A DNA stretch of 64,000 bases from Salinicola corii (GTDB lineage Bacteria; Pseudomonadota; Gammaproteobacteria; Pseudomonadales; Halomonadaceae): positions 62,001-126,000 of the forward strand of contig NZ_VTPX01000007.1 in assembly GCF_008298015.1 (NCBI RefSeq), given 5' to 3'. Made by a program: the position numbers and the translations under genes. This document shows positions 1-9,068 of the stretch, in pieces. Numbering within the stretch: position 1 is the first letter of the stretch; each line of letters opens with the position of its first letter. Below the pieces are notes generated by a model. It saw nothing but the letters and a program-made list of their open reading frames with translations, was not told where the DNA came from and searched no databases.

Positions 1-808
1 GCTCCCCGGCTTCGGACTGAGTCTGGGCGTCACCGTCTTCACCGTCTCGCTGCTGGTGCTAATCCCGCTGCTGGCTCTGGTTACCAAGTCCGCCGAGCTC
101 AGTCTCGGCGAACTCTGGCACACGCTGGCGGATCGCCGCGTCCTCGCGGCGTTCCGGGTCAGCTTCTCCACCGCGTTCGCCGCGGCCTTTCTCAACCTCT
201 TCCTCGGGCTGATCGTCGCCTGGGTGCTGGTCCGATACCCGCTACCGCTGAAGCGTGCATGGGATTCGCTGATCGATTTGCCGTTCGCGCTGCCGACGGC
301 CGTCGCCGGTATCGTGCTGACCACCCTCTACTCGCCCAATGGCTGGTTGGGCCAGTTCTTCGCCGAGCTCGGCATCCGCGTGGCCTTCACGCCGCTGGGA
401 ATCACCATTGCGCTGATCTTCATCGGCCTGCCCTTCGTGGTCAGAACCGTGGAACCGGTGCTGCAGGATCTTGATCGCCAGCAGGAAGAGGCCTCGACCA
501 GTCTCGGCGCCTCTCGCTGGCAAACGTTTCGTCGTGTGCTGCTGCCGCCGCTGGTGCCAGCGTTGCTCACCGGATTTTCGCTGGCGTTCGCCCGCGGCTT
601 GGGCGAGTACGGCTCGGTCATCTTCATCGCCGGCAACATGCCGATGAAGTCGGAAATCGTGCCGCTGCTGATCGTGACCAAGCTGGAGCAATACAACTAT
701 CCGGGGGCCACCGTCATCGCCCTCGCCTCGCTGGTGGTTGCCTTCGTCATGCTGCTGATCATCAACGGGCTGCAGCAGTGGACACGCCAACGCACCGGAC
801 GCGACTGA
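1..808 (+). CDS. cysT: Sulfate/thiosulfate ABC transporter permease CysT (5' end outside window)
   Basis: Inner-membrane permease that pairs with CysW and the ATPase CysA to import sulfate or thiosulfate delivered by a periplasmic binding protein. The reading frame is already open at base 2 (LPGFGLSLG...), matching the CysT N-terminus, so the start codon lies just upstream and perhaps ten residues are missing; the GTG at 56 is internal. About six hydrophobic segments are visible. The ABC permease EAA loop ([15 protein letters not shown], then LPPLVPALL) is near 498-565, and [13 protein letters not shown] is typical of CysT. CysW follows after 10 bases. The family call is firm; sulfate versus thiosulfate cannot be told because the binding-protein gene is not in the window. 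Confidence 0.93.
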   Translation, partial: LPGFGLSLGVTVFTVSLLVLIPLLALVTKSAELSLGELWHTLADRRVLAAFRVSFSTAFAAAFLNLFLGLIVAWVLVRYPLPLKRAWDSLIDLPFALPTAVAGIVLTTLYSPNGWLGQFFAELGIRVAFTPLGITIALIFIGLPFVVRTVEPVLQDLDRQQEEASTSLGASRWQTFRRVLLPPLVPALLTGFSLAFARGLGEYGSVIFIAGNMPMKSEIVPLLIVTKLEQYNYPGATVIALASLVVAFVMLLIINGLQQWTRQRTGRD

Positions 809-818
809 GGAACGAGTC

Positions 819-1697
819 ATGAGCACGACCCAGAATATCCTGCGACCGGCGCAGCGAACCGATATGGCGCCCGCCGAATCGATCCCGTGGGTGCGCTACG
901 CCTTGAGCACGCTTGCGCTGCTGATCATCGCGCTGTTTCTGATTCTGCCGCTGGTGGCCGTACTGTTCGAGGCGTTTCGCGAAGGCGTCGGCGCCTACGT
1001 GGACGCCATCACCGATCCCTATACCGGTCACGCCATCCTGCTGACGCTGATCACCGCCTTGATCTGCGTGCCACTCAACACGCTGTTCGGCATCGCCGCG
1101 GCCTGGTGCATCGCCCGTTTCCAGTTTCCGGGGCGCAGCCTGTTGACCACGCTGATCGATCTGCCCTTCTCGGTATCGCCGGTCATCGCCGGCCTGGTGT
1201 TCATTCTGATCTTCGGTAGCCAGGGCTGGTTCGGCGGCTGGTTCGCCGGCCATGGATTTCCGATCATCTTCGCCCTGCCCGGCATCGTGCTGGCGACCAT
1301 GTTCGTGACACTGCCCTTCGTCGCCCGCGAGTTGATCCCGCTGATGCAGGAACAGGGGGCCGAGCAGGAAGAGGCCTCGATCATGCTCGGCGCCAGCGCC
1401 TGGCGCATGTTCTGGACGATCACGCTGCCGCGCATCAAGTGGGGGCTGCTCTACGGCATCATCCTCTGCAACGCCCGCGCCATGGGCGAGTTCGGCGCCG
1501 TCTCGGTGGTCTCCGGTCATATTCGCGGTGCCACCAATACCCTGCCGCTGCACGTCGAGATCCTCTACAACGAATATCAATTCAGCGCCGCCTTCGCCGT
1601 TGCCACGCTGCTGGCCGGGCTCGCGATCGTCACACTGATCATCAAGTCGATCGTCGAGTGGCGCCAGCAACGTCAATGGGAGAACGCCTCGTCATGA
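819..1697 (+). CDS. cysW: Sulfate/thiosulfate ABC transporter permease CysW
   Basis: Second membrane subunit of the CysTWA importer, 292 residues, the usual family length. It has a hydrophilic N-terminus of about 22 residues, then six predicted membrane segments. The EAA cytoplasmic loop ([15 protein letters not shown]...ITLP) lies near residues 184-204 and should contact CysA. The start is the ATG at 819, ten bases after the CysT stop with GAGGAACGAG just upstream. The stop codon overlaps the CysA start (ATGA), indicating translational coupling within a cysTWA operon. [19 protein letters not shown] is a characteristic CysW stretch. Confidence 0.94.
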   Translation: MSTTQNILRPAQRTDMAPAESIPWVRYALSTLALLIIALFLILPLVAVLFEAFREGVGAYVDAITDPYTGHAILLTLITALICVPLNTLFGIAAAWCIARFQFPGRSLLTTLIDLPFSVSPVIAGLVFILIFGSQGWFGGWFAGHGFPIIFALPGIVLATMFVTLPFVARELIPLMQEQGAEQEEASIMLGASAWRMFWTITLPRIKWGLLYGIILCNARAMGEFGAVSVVSGHIRGATNTLPLHVEILYNEYQFSAAFAVATLLAGLAIVTLIIKSIVEWRQQRQWENASS

Positions 1698-2803
1698 GCA
1701 TTCAGGTCAATCATCTCACCAAACGCTACGGCGACTTCACCGCGCTCGACGACATCGATCTCGCCATCGACGACGGCGAGCTGGTCGCGCTGCTCGGCCC
1801 CTCCGGTTGCGGCAAGACGACGCTCTTGCGCAGTATCGCCGGCATGGAGTTCGCCGACAGCGGCAATATCCTGCTCGAGGGTCGCGACATGACCTTCGAA
1901 CCGATCCGTCATCGCCAGGTAGGCTTCGTCTTCCAGCACTACGCGCTGTTCAACCACATGAGCGTATTCGAGAACGTGGCCTACGGACTGCGCGTCAGAC
2001 CCCGCGCCCAGCGCCCGCCGGAGGCCGAGATTCGCCGGCGGGTCCACGAACTGCTGGACCTGGTTCAGCTCGATTGGCTGGCTAAACGCTTCCCGCCGCA
2101 GCTTTCCGGTGGCCAGCGCCAACGTATTGCCCTGGCCCGAGCACTGGCGGTGGAGCCCCGTTATCTGCTGCTGGACGAGCCGTTCGGCGCACTCGACGCC
2201 AGCGTGCGCAAGGAGCTGCGCCGCTGGCTGCGACGACTGCACGAGGAGCTGCACGTGACCAGCCTGTTCGTGACCCACGACCAGGAGGAGGCGATGGAGG
2301 TCGCCAGCCGCATCGTGGTGATGAATCACGGCCGCATCGAGCAGGTGGGCACACCGGAAACGGTCTACGACTACCCGGCCACTCCCTTCGTCTCGACCTT
2401 CATCGGCAGCGTCAACGTGCTTCATGGCACCCTTCGCGACGGCCACTTCGACACCGGCGGCTGGCACCTGCCGATTCCCGACGCCGACGCCAACCTGCGC
2501 TCGAGGAGGCAGGATGCCTTCGTACGGCCGCACGACATCGAAATCGTTCGCGCCCCCGACACGCCGTGGCCGGTTCGCATTCGCCACGTCCAACCCATGG
2601 GCAGCAGCTATCACGTCGAGGTCACACCGGTCACGGATACCGTCCAGGGGCCGCAAGTCGAGAACGACTACCTGACGGTCGAACTGACACGCCAGGCGTT
2701 CAAGGCGCTGGCGCTCGAGGTCGGCGAGGTGGTCGGCATCCGGGTACATCATCTGCACTGGTTTCATCAGGAAACGGCACCAGCGCTCGAGGAAGCCGTC
2801 TAA
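1694..2803 (+). CDS. cysA: Sulfate/thiosulfate ABC transporter ATPase CysA
   Basis: Cytoplasmic ATPase of the sulfate importer, 369 residues. Walker [10 protein letters not shown] is at residues 35-43, the signature LSGGQRQR at about 137-144, Walker B YLLLDEP at about 157-163 and the switch His in FVTHDQEEA near 195. After about residue 235 a C-terminal regulatory domain ([10 protein letters not shown]..., [10 protein letters not shown]...) is present, as in full-length CysA. The frame is open further upstream, but the ATG at 1694 overlaps the cysW stop and matches the CysA N-terminus ([13 protein letters not shown]). It is the last gene of the cysTWA run; a hairpin follows at 2824-2852. Confidence 0.95.
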   Translation: MSIQVNHLTKRYGDFTALDDIDLAIDDGELVALLGPSGCGKTTLLRSIAGMEFADSGNILLEGRDMTFEPIRHRQVGFVFQHYALFNHMSVFENVAYGLRVRPRAQRPPEAEIRRRVHELLDLVQLDWLAKRFPPQLSGGQRQRIALARALAVEPRYLLLDEPFGALDASVRKELRRWLRRLHEELHVTSLFVTHDQEEAMEVASRIVVMNHGRIEQVGTPETVYDYPATPFVSTFIGSVNVLHGTLRDGHFDTGGWHLPIPDADANLRSRRQDAFVRPHDIEIVRAPDTPWPVRIRHVQPMGSSYHVEVTPVTDTVQGPQVENDYLTVELTRQAFKALALEVGEVVGIRVHHLHWFHQETAPALEEAV

Positions 2804-2823
2804 CGGATCACTGCCGTCGTTCA

Positions 2824-2852
2824 GGGAGCGTCGTGTGAATCCGACGCTTCCC
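2824..2852 (+). terminator. Hairpin after cysA, possible terminator
   Basis: GGGAGCGTCG and CGACGCTTCCC form a stem with a one-base bulge around a short loop, 20 bases after the cysA stop. No run of T follows, so it may be Rho-dependent or only an RNA-stabilising hairpin. Confidence 0.35.
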
Positions 2853-2886
2853 GCCCCGCTTACGTCGCCTGCCGTGCGAGACGTCC

Positions 2887-2902
2887 TTATCGCGATAACC
2901 TC
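2887..2902 (+). promoter_or_regulatory. Palindrome in the leader of the FMN reductase gene
   Basis: TTATCGCGATAA (2887-2898) is a perfect 12-bp palindrome about 90 bases before the reductase start. It runs into GATAACCTC (2894-2902), which recurs exactly at 5422-5430 between the rhodanese and SsuD-like genes. A sulfur-status regulator such as CysB or Cbl is a reasonable guess from context only; no such regulator gene is in the window. Confidence 0.3.
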
Positions 2903-2984
2903 TGCAGCATTTCTCATTTATCGGATGCCGATCGGCCCTGCTAGTGTCGTATCACACGAACACTTCCTTGGGATAAGAACCGTC

Positions 2985-3560
2985 ATGCATATCGTCACTC
3001 TCGCCGGCAGCCCTAGCGCCAACTCCCGTTCCACCAGCATGCTGGACTACCTCAGACAGCGAATCGGCGCGGCAAACGCGCAGTTCTCGTCTTTCGCCCT
3101 CGACGACTTCGATCCCAACGCACTCGTTCAGGGGCACTGGGACCACCCCGACGTTGCCGCGCTGCGTGACGCGGTCCTCGCCTCCGATGCCGTGGTCATC
3201 ACCACACCGGTCTACCAGGCCTCCTTCAGCGGCGGTCTCAAGCTGATGCTCGACCTGCTGCCCCAGGGCGCGCTGACCCGTAAGACGGTGCTGGCGCTGG
3301 CCACCGGCGGCAGCGACCACCACCTGCTGATGCTCGACTACGCGCTCAAGCCCGTGCTCTCGTCGCTGGGTGCCCGCCACCAGCTCGCCGGTGTCTACGC
3401 CTCGCCGCTGCATATCGAGAAGGAGATGGACGGCCGCTACCGCCTCGGCGAGGAACTGCAATCGCGACTGAACGTCGTCATCGACGAACTGATCGACGCC
3501 ATCGCCCCCGCGACCGCCGAACCCCGAACACGGCACGCGGCCCGGCTCGCGCTGGCCTGA
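2985..3560 (+). CDS. NADPH-dependent FMN reductase, SsuE/MsuE type
   Basis: Flavodoxin-fold reductase of 191 residues expected to supply FMNH2 to two-component flavin monooxygenases such as SsuD. MHIVTLAGSPSANSRS matches the start of SsuE (phosphate-binding loop GSPSANSRS). TTPVYQASFSGGLKLMLDLLPQGAL and LATGGSDHHLLMLDYALKPVLSSLGA are typical of the SsuE/MsuE family. The frame is open to 2835, but the ATG at 2985 reproduces the family N-terminus, with GGGATAAGAACCGTC as a modest ribosome site. It lies between the sulfate importer and the sulfonate genes and probably serves the monooxygenases at 5617 and 12358. It could equally serve another FMNH2-dependent enzyme. Confidence 0.86.
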   Translation: MHIVTLAGSPSANSRSTSMLDYLRQRIGAANAQFSSFALDDFDPNALVQGHWDHPDVAALRDAVLASDAVVITTPVYQASFSGGLKLMLDLLPQGALTRKTVLALATGGSDHHLLMLDYALKPVLSSLGARHQLAGVYASPLHIEKEMDGRYRLGEELQSRLNVVIDELIDAIAPATAEPRTRHAARLALA

Positions 3561-3691
3561 CCCTCATCGGGACGCGAAGTGGCGTCCCAGACCTGGGGCA
3601 CCGTTCCGGGCCATTCCGCGACCGGCGGTGCCAGCATCACACGGCGGGCGATTGCAAAGCCGGCCTCCCTTCCCTGCCGGCACTCACAACG

Positions 3692-5281
3692 TCAGATTGT
3701 CGCGAAACCGTGGGTCGCGTCGCGTCGCAGCTGCTCGACCAGGCCGAACTCCCAGTCGAGATACGCCTGCATCGCCTCGCGTGGGCTGTCGGTGCCCTCG
3801 TAGGGACGACGGTAGCGGTCTATCGTCGGCGACAACGTCACGCCATCGCCGCTCTCGAGCGGTAGTCGTGCATCACGCCAGGCCGCGGTACCACCGGCCA
3901 GCACCCGGGTCCGGCCGACATCGGCGGGTGATAGATCCCCCCAGGCATAGTGGGCCAGCAGATCGCTGGCGCAGGTCAGCACCACCGATGTCGTGGCGGG
4001 TAGCCGCGCGACGTGATCCGCCAGCTCGGCGCGCAGAATCCACTGAGCTCCCGGCACATGGGCACACCGGTAATTAGCGTGGCTGGTGACGTCGAGTAGT
4101 TCGATCTCGCCGTCCACCAGGCGTTCGCGCAGGTGCGCCGGCGAGATCGTGGCGACCTCGGGCAGCGGCGGTCGCGGCAGTCGCTCCGTACCGGTTTCGC
4201 TGAAATCCGCCGAGGTCAGGCCATCGACGACGAAGACCTCCCATCCCATCCGCGCCAGCCAGGTCGCGCTCATGTTGGCCCGGGTACCATCATCGTCGAT
4301 CAGCGCCACGCGGGCGCCGCGCACTGCGAGCGTGTGATCGGTCTCCTGCACCAGTTGTCCACCGGGTACCGAACGCGATCCCGGCAAGTGGCCCTGCCGG
4401 TATTCCTCCGGCGCGCGCACGTCGACCAGATAGCTGGTGCGGTCAGCGCCGAGGAAATTCTCGAGGGTGTCGCGCGACAGCCGTTTCACGCCGGATCTCG
4501 TGGCGAGTTCAAGGGCACGTGCACCGGCCCTGGCACGCAGTGTCGGACGCTCGCCGGGCGCAAGCTCCTGATAGCGGGCGCGCTGGCCGTGAGCAAGTTC
4601 GAACCCCTCGAGTGTCCAGCCGATGGTGCCGTTGCGCAGCGCGCTGACGGGGTTGGGCAGGCCGATATCAACGAGCGACTGCGCCCCGATCAGGCTGCGT
4701 GTCCGACCGGCGCAGTTGACGATCACCTCGGTGGTGGGATCCGGCACCAGTTCATCGATCCGCAGCGCCAGTTCGCCACCCGGGACGCTGACGCCACCGG
4801 GGATACTCATGGTCTCGAACTCGTCGAAACGGCGCGCATCCAGAATGGCGATATTCGCCCCCGTCTCGATCCGCGACTTGACCTCGATCGCGCTCAGCGA
4901 GGGCGTGCCGCGATGGTGTTCGACCCACTCGCCAAACGCCTTGCTGGGGCTGTTGACGTCACGAAACAGCTCGCCGCCGGCCTCCCGCCACCCTTGCAGG
5001 CCGCCGGCGAGTAGCGCCACGTCCCGATAACCGATCTCGATCAGCTTGTGGCGGGCGCGCTGCGCCAGCCCCTCACCATCGTCATAGAGCGTGATCGGCG
5101 TGTCCCGCCGGGGAATTCTCGCCAGCACGTCGAGTTCCAGCCGGGAGAGCGGCAGATTGACAGCGAACAGCGGGTGCGCGTTGGCGAAACTCGCCTCCTC
5201 GCGCACATCGACCAGCGCCAACTCCTGCGAGCTGACGAGCGCTTCGTGAATATCTTGAAAATAACGTAGTGGCTGCGACAT
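3692..5281 (-). CDS. Four-domain rhodanese (sulfurtransferase)
   Basis: Protein of 529 residues made of four rhodanese-like domains, roughly 5-105, 125-235, 262-360 and 378-475. Rhodaneses move sulfane sulfur through a cysteine at the start of the active loop. Domain 2 has C190 in NCAGRTRS and domain 4 has C437 in LTCASD. Domain 1 (LYDDGEG, near D67) and domain 3 (LIDDDGTRA, D329/D330) carry aspartate there. Only two sites can therefore form a persulfide, in an inactive-active-inactive-active order. The start is the ATG at 5281 with AGGAGG eight bases upstream; upstream in-frame codons have no such site. It is transcribed against the flanking organosulfur genes. Tandem rhodaneses of this kind often accompany thiol dioxygenases and sulfonate uptake genes; the sulfur donor is unknown. 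Confidence 0.88.
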   Translation of the reverse strand: MSQPLRYFQDIHEALVSSQELALVDVREEASFANAHPLFAVNLPLSRLELDVLARIPRRDTPITLYDDGEGLAQRARHKLIEIGYRDVALLAGGLQGWREAGGELFRDVNSPSKAFGEWVEHHRGTPSLSAIEVKSRIETGANIAILDARRFDEFETMSIPGGVSVPGGELALRIDELVPDPTTEVIVNCAGRTRSLIGAQSLVDIGLPNPVSALRNGTIGWTLEGFELAHGQRARYQELAPGERPTLRARAGARALELATRSGVKRLSRDTLENFLGADRTSYLVDVRAPEEYRQGHLPGSRSVPGGQLVQETDHTLAVRGARVALIDDDGTRANMSATWLARMGWEVFVVDGLTSADFSETGTERLPRPPLPEVATISPAHLRERLVDGEIELLDVTSHANYRCAHVPGAQWILRAELADHVARLPATTSVVLTCASDLLAHYAWGDLSPADVGRTRVLAGGTAAWRDARLPLESGDGVTLSPTIDRYRRPYEGTDSPREAMQAYLDWEFGLVEQLRRDATHGFATI

Positions 5282-5616
5282 CGAGGCCTCCTGAGTGATG
5301 GATTTTCGACATTTACGGCTTTCACAGATGCAGGCCAAAGCGTCGCTGTTTTCCAGCATCTGCGGGCCAACAGGTCGAAGCAATCTATCAGGATTGCATC
5401 GATGGTAACGGCAAGATTACTGATAACCTCATGACCCTATCGATAGCTATTGCGGATGAAAAAGCTTATCGATTGGTGCCGAATAACACTTCGATGATTG
5501 TGACTTCCTTGTCCTCCGAAACTCGGGTTTGATGACCGAAAACCTGCAGCGATGCCGTGCTTTCGACCCGAGGCCGGCGCCAACAGTCCCTGAAAAGATC
5601 CGCAAGGAGATAGCGC
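5282..5616. promoter_or_regulatory. Divergent control region, rhodanese / SsuD-like gene
   Basis: AT-richer 335-base stretch between divergent genes with no plausible coding frame. It holds GATAACCTC at 5422-5430 (also at 2894-2902), the perfect palindrome CTATCGATAG at 5437-5446, and TTATCGATTGG just beyond. These are candidate operators for coordinated sulfur control; no -10/-35 pair could be assigned with confidence. Confidence 0.4.
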
Positions 5617-6696
5617 ATGAGTGTCCAGTTCATCGGCATGATCGGCCACCGGGAAACCTCCGAAACCCTCCCGCCGGGCGACATTATCTTCGACAAGCCG
5701 GTGATCGAGCGTTTCGCGCGCACCCACGAGGAGGCGGGATTCGACCGCATTCTCATCGGCTACTGGTCCGATCAACCCGACGGTTTCATCGTCGCAGCGC
5801 TGGCCGGACAGGCCACCCGCCGCCTGAAGCTGCTGCTCGCCCATCGTCCGGGCTTCGTCTCCCCGCCCCTGGCGGCACGCAAGCTCGCCTCGCTGGACCA
5901 TCTGGTCGATGGCCGGCTGGCGGTCCATGTCATCAGTGGTGGCAGCGACGTGGAGCAGCGTCGCGATGGTGACTACGAACCCCACCAGCAGCGCTACCTA
6001 CGCACCGACGAATACCTCGATGTGGTCAAGCGCGTCTGGCGCAGCGACACGCCCTTCGATCACCAGGGCTCTTTCTACCGCGCCGAGGGGGCTTACTCGG
6101 CGATCAAGCCGAAAGGCGACCTGCCCGTCTACTTCGGCGGCTCGTCGCCCATCGCGCAGCGCATTGCGGGCAAGCACGCCGATACCTACGCCCTGTGGGG
6201 CGAATCGCTGGCGCAGGCCCGAGAGACCATCGCCAACATCCGAGCCGAAGCGGCGCGCCATGGCCGCGATATCGAATTCAGCATGTCGTTTCGTCCGATT
6301 CTCGGCGTGACCGAGGCCGCGGTCTGGCGGCGCGCCGAGACGATCCGCGCCCAGGCTAGCGAACGGCTGGAGAGAGAAGGCACGGTGTTTCCGACCAAGA
6401 CCGACAGCGAAGGCGCTCGTCGGCTGCGCGACACCGTGGCCAGTGGCGATCGCGTGGACCACTGCCTGTGGACGGGAATCGCGGCGCTCGTCGGCGGCAG
6501 CTACAACTCGACCGCCCTGGTCGGCACGCCGGAGCAGGTCGCCGACGCGCTGCTCGCCTATCACGAGCTGGGCGTGACCACCTTCCTTATCCGCGGCTTT
6601 TCACCAATCGACGATGCCGAGGAGTATGGCCGGGAGCTCATCCCACTGGTCAGGCAGCGCATCGCCGAGCGCGAGGCCCAGGCACAACCCGCTTGA
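5617..6696 (+). CDS. SsuD-like LLM-class FMNH2-dependent monooxygenase
   Basis: Bacterial luciferase-like TIM-barrel enzyme of 359 residues. The class uses FMNH2 and O2 to cleave C-S bonds of sulfonates or sulfones, or to oxidise related compounds. Features seen: an EEAGFDRILIGYWSDQPDGFI helix-strand near residue 40, the flavin-site stretch LDHLVDGRLAVHVISGGSD near 95-112, LPVYFGGSSP near 170, and a C-terminal LVGTPEQVADALLAYHELGVTTFLIRGF. It resembles SsuD but is shorter and divergent from the second copy at 12358, so a different substrate is likely. AAGGAGATAGCGC precedes the ATG. It opens the organosulfur operon, with a binding protein 137 bases downstream. The substrate is not deducible. 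Confidence 0.82.
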   Translation: MSVQFIGMIGHRETSETLPPGDIIFDKPVIERFARTHEEAGFDRILIGYWSDQPDGFIVAALAGQATRRLKLLLAHRPGFVSPPLAARKLASLDHLVDGRLAVHVISGGSDVEQRRDGDYEPHQQRYLRTDEYLDVVKRVWRSDTPFDHQGSFYRAEGAYSAIKPKGDLPVYFGGSSPIAQRIAGKHADTYALWGESLAQARETIANIRAEAARHGRDIEFSMSFRPILGVTEAAVWRRAETIRAQASERLEREGTVFPTKTDSEGARRLRDTVASGDRVDHCLWTGIAALVGGSYNSTALVGTPEQVADALLAYHELGVTTFLIRGFSPIDDAEEYGRELIPLVRQRIAEREAQAQPA

Positions 6697-6833
6697 TGTC
6701 GCGATCAGCGACCGGAAGGAGACCGTGTTGAATGACGCCTCTCGATGACGCCTTTCTCGCCGGCCTGGCCTAGCACATGGCCGAGCGCCGCGCCATCCAA
6801 TATTCGTCCCAACGTCATCAAGGAACCTCTGCC

Positions 6834-7805
6834 ATGCGGCCAACCCACCGCCTGCTGTCACGATTACTGCCCCTTGCCGTCGTCCTGCTCTCGGTCACGG
6901 CCCAGGCCGACCCCGCCACGCTCCGGATCGCCGACCAGAAGGGCAACATGCGCGCGCAGCTCGAAGCCGCCAATGCGCTGACAGGCATCGACTATCGCAT
7001 TCAATGGTCGGAGTTCCCGGCCGCCGCACCGCTGGTCGAAGCGCTCAACGCCAGTGCGGTCGACGCCGGGATCATCGGTGATGCCCCGCTCGTCTTCGCA
7101 CTCGCCGCAGGCGCCGAAGTCAAGGCCATCGCGGTCGACAAATCCAATCCCTACGGCACCGCCGTGATCGCCAACGGCGATTCCGATATCAAGACGTCCG
7201 CCGATCTCGCCGGCAAGCGGATCGCCGTCGGACGCGGTTCGATCGGCCATCTGGTGGCGCTGAAGGCACTCGAGAGCGCGGGACTTTCCGCCGAGGATGC
7301 CGAACTGCGCTTCATGGGTCCGGTGGACGCTCGCATCGCGCTGGCCAACGGCTCGGTGGACGCCTGGGGCACTTGGGAGCCCTACACGAGCTATGCCGAG
7401 CTGGTGGACGGCGCCCGCGTCGTTGCGCCAGGCAACGGCTTGGTATTCGGCAACAGCTTCGTCGCGGCGACCGACGCGGCGACCGACGCGGCGATCGCCG
7501 ACCCGGTCAAACGTGCCGCCCTTCAGGACTATCTCGCTCGTCTGCAGCAGGCACAGATCTGGTCCTATCAGCACATCGACGAGTACGCCCGCAAGCTCGC
7601 CCAGATCATCGGATTCCCGGAAGCAGTGGCACGCCAGCAGTACGTGCGCCGCGAGCTGCATTGGGAAGCGATCGACGATACCACTCGCGAGGCGCAGCAG
7701 AAGACCGCCAACTTCTATCACCGTGTCGGCCTGATTCCCGAACCGCTCGACGTCCCCCAGACCTTCGATACGAGCTTTTCGCTGCCAGCGGGTGACGCCC
7801 GCTAG
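6834..7805 (+). CDS. Sulfonate-type ABC transporter substrate-binding protein 1
   Basis: Periplasmic binding protein of the SsuA/TauA (NMT1-like) family, 323 residues. It has a signal peptide (MRPTHRLLSRLL...VTAQA) ending near residue 24, then TLRIADQKGNMRAQLEAANAL. VDAGIIGDAPLVFALAAGAEVKAIAV and LAGKRIAVGRGSIGHLVALKAL are ligand-site stretches of the family, and GSVDAWGTWEPYTSYAEL is diagnostic. The ATG at 6834 follows AAGGA and begins the signal peptide; an open upstream extension is ignored. An in-frame 12-base duplication (near 7471-7494) encodes ATDAATDAA. It is the first of four binding proteins near a single permease/ATPase pair (9069-10735). Confidence 0.88.
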   Translation: MRPTHRLLSRLLPLAVVLLSVTAQADPATLRIADQKGNMRAQLEAANALTGIDYRIQWSEFPAAAPLVEALNASAVDAGIIGDAPLVFALAAGAEVKAIAVDKSNPYGTAVIANGDSDIKTSADLAGKRIAVGRGSIGHLVALKALESAGLSAEDAELRFMGPVDARIALANGSVDAWGTWEPYTSYAELVDGARVVAPGNGLVFGNSFVAATDAATDAAIADPVKRAALQDYLARLQQAQIWSYQHIDEYARKLAQIIGFPEAVARQQYVRRELHWEAIDDTTREAQQKTANFYHRVGLIPEPLDVPQTFDTSFSLPAGDAR

Positions 7806-7853
7806 CGCCGCAGCCATCATTCCCCGTCCCCCCACGCCAGGGGGTATTCGACC

Positions 7854-8858
7854 TTGCCACGCTTGAAACGATTCACCCGACTGCTGTCGTCACTCGTCGT
7901 CATCTCCGCCCTGACTGACGGCATGGTCACTGTCGCCCAGGCCAGCGAGACACTCGTCGTTGGCGATCAGGCCTACAACAATTTGTCGATCATGGAGGCC
8001 TCCGGCGTGCTCGACGATCTGCCCTACGAGGTGCAGTGGAAGCAGTTCAGCTCCGGCTCGCCGGTGGCGGAAGCACTCAACACAGGCAACATCGACATCG
8101 GTTTCGTCGGCGACGCTCCCCCGCTGTTCCTCGGCGCGCTGGGAGGCGATTTCGACATCATCGGCGTTTCACGTCAGAACCTGGATGGCGTCGCTATCGT
8201 GGTACGCGGCGACTCGGATATCCACTCGCTGGCGGATCTGCGCGGCAAACGCATCGCGATCTGGCGCGGCTCATGGAGTCAGCAGTTGCTGTTCAATGCG
8301 CTGGCAAAGGCCGGCATTCCTCGCGATGCGGTCGAGTTGCGCTATCTAGACGCGCTCGACGCCTCGCACGCGCTCGACAGCGGTGCGGTCGATGCCATCG
8401 GCACATGGGACCCCTACGTCATTCAGCTCGAACGTCGCGGCGCCTGCGTCCTGGCCACCGCCAAGGGGTTGATTCCGGCCCAGAGCTTCATCATTGTCAG
8501 CGACAGCGCCATCGGCGATAAGCGCGCGGTCATCAGCGATTTCCTGCAACGGGTGCAACAGGCCCGCGCCTGGTCGCTTAACGACCCCGGCCATAACGAT
8601 GCCTACGCCGAAGCCTGGGCCGGCAAGACACACGCGGACCCCGATATCGCCAAGGCGTGGTTTGCCCGCTCTCGGACTCGCGTGGAGCCGATCACGCCAG
8701 CGGTGATCGATGGCTCCCAGCAGACGGTCGATTTCTTCGCCGGTATCGGCCTGATCGACACCTACGACATCTCGCGACTGTTCGATGACTCCTTCGCCCG
8801 CGCGCTCCGCGACAACACCCATACCGACACGGCGTCGACCGCTGACACGACACGCTGA
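7854..8858 (+). CDS. Sulfonate-type ABC transporter substrate-binding protein 2
   Basis: SsuA/TauA-family binding protein of 334 residues with a signal peptide (RLLSSLVVISAL...VAQAS). It shows VAEALNTGNIDIGFVGDAPPLFLGALGG, LADLRGKRIAIWRGSWSQQLLFNALAKAG and ALDSGAVDAIGTWDPYVIQLE, parallel to protein 1 but clearly divergent, so ligand preference probably differs. The start appears to be TTG at 7854 (CAGGGGGTATTCGACC upstream); no ATG gives a complete signal peptide. It lies 48 bases after protein 1. Hairpins at 8873-8901 and 8918-8943 separate it from the permease gene. Confidence 0.85.
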   Translation: MPRLKRFTRLLSSLVVISALTDGMVTVAQASETLVVGDQAYNNLSIMEASGVLDDLPYEVQWKQFSSGSPVAEALNTGNIDIGFVGDAPPLFLGALGGDFDIIGVSRQNLDGVAIVVRGDSDIHSLADLRGKRIAIWRGSWSQQLLFNALAKAGIPRDAVELRYLDALDASHALDSGAVDAIGTWDPYVIQLERRGACVLATAKGLIPAQSFIIVSDSAIGDKRAVISDFLQRVQQARAWSLNDPGHNDAYAEAWAGKTHADPDIAKAWFARSRTRVEPITPAVIDGSQQTVDFFAGIGLIDTYDISRLFDDSFARALRDNTHTDTASTADTTR

Positions 8859-8872
8859 GCCCCAGACGAAAC

Positions 8873-8901
8873 GCGCCGACGGCATCGATCGCCCTCGGCG
8901 C
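8873..8901 (+). terminator. GC hairpin after binding protein 2
   Basis: GCGCCGA and TCGGCGC form a perfect 7-bp stem around a 15-base loop shortly after the stop at 8858. There is no T run, so it may be a partial terminator or an mRNA-stabilising element that lets the binding-protein message exceed the permease message, a common arrangement in ABC operons. Confidence 0.35.
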
Positions 8902-8917
8902 ATCTCAGCTTCAATGA

Positions 8918-8943
8918 AAATCACGAAAAGCTCTTCGTGATTT
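8918..8943. promoter_or_regulatory. Perfect 10-bp inverted repeat before the permease gene
   Basis: AAATCACGAA and TTCGTGATTT flank a 6-base spacer. The AT-rich arms favour an operator over a terminator, although a weak T-rich tail (GCTTATTAAT) follows. The AT-rich stretch to 9060 could hold a promoter for the permease/ATPase pair. Confidence 0.4.
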
Positions 8944-9068
8944 GCTTATTAATGGCCATTTCTCGCTACATATCCAATTCTTTATTTCTCATTTCACCAG
9001 CACGATCGGACGCTGTTACTTTCTTCAACACTGCACGACATCATTGTCCGTATCCGAGGAAAATAGCG

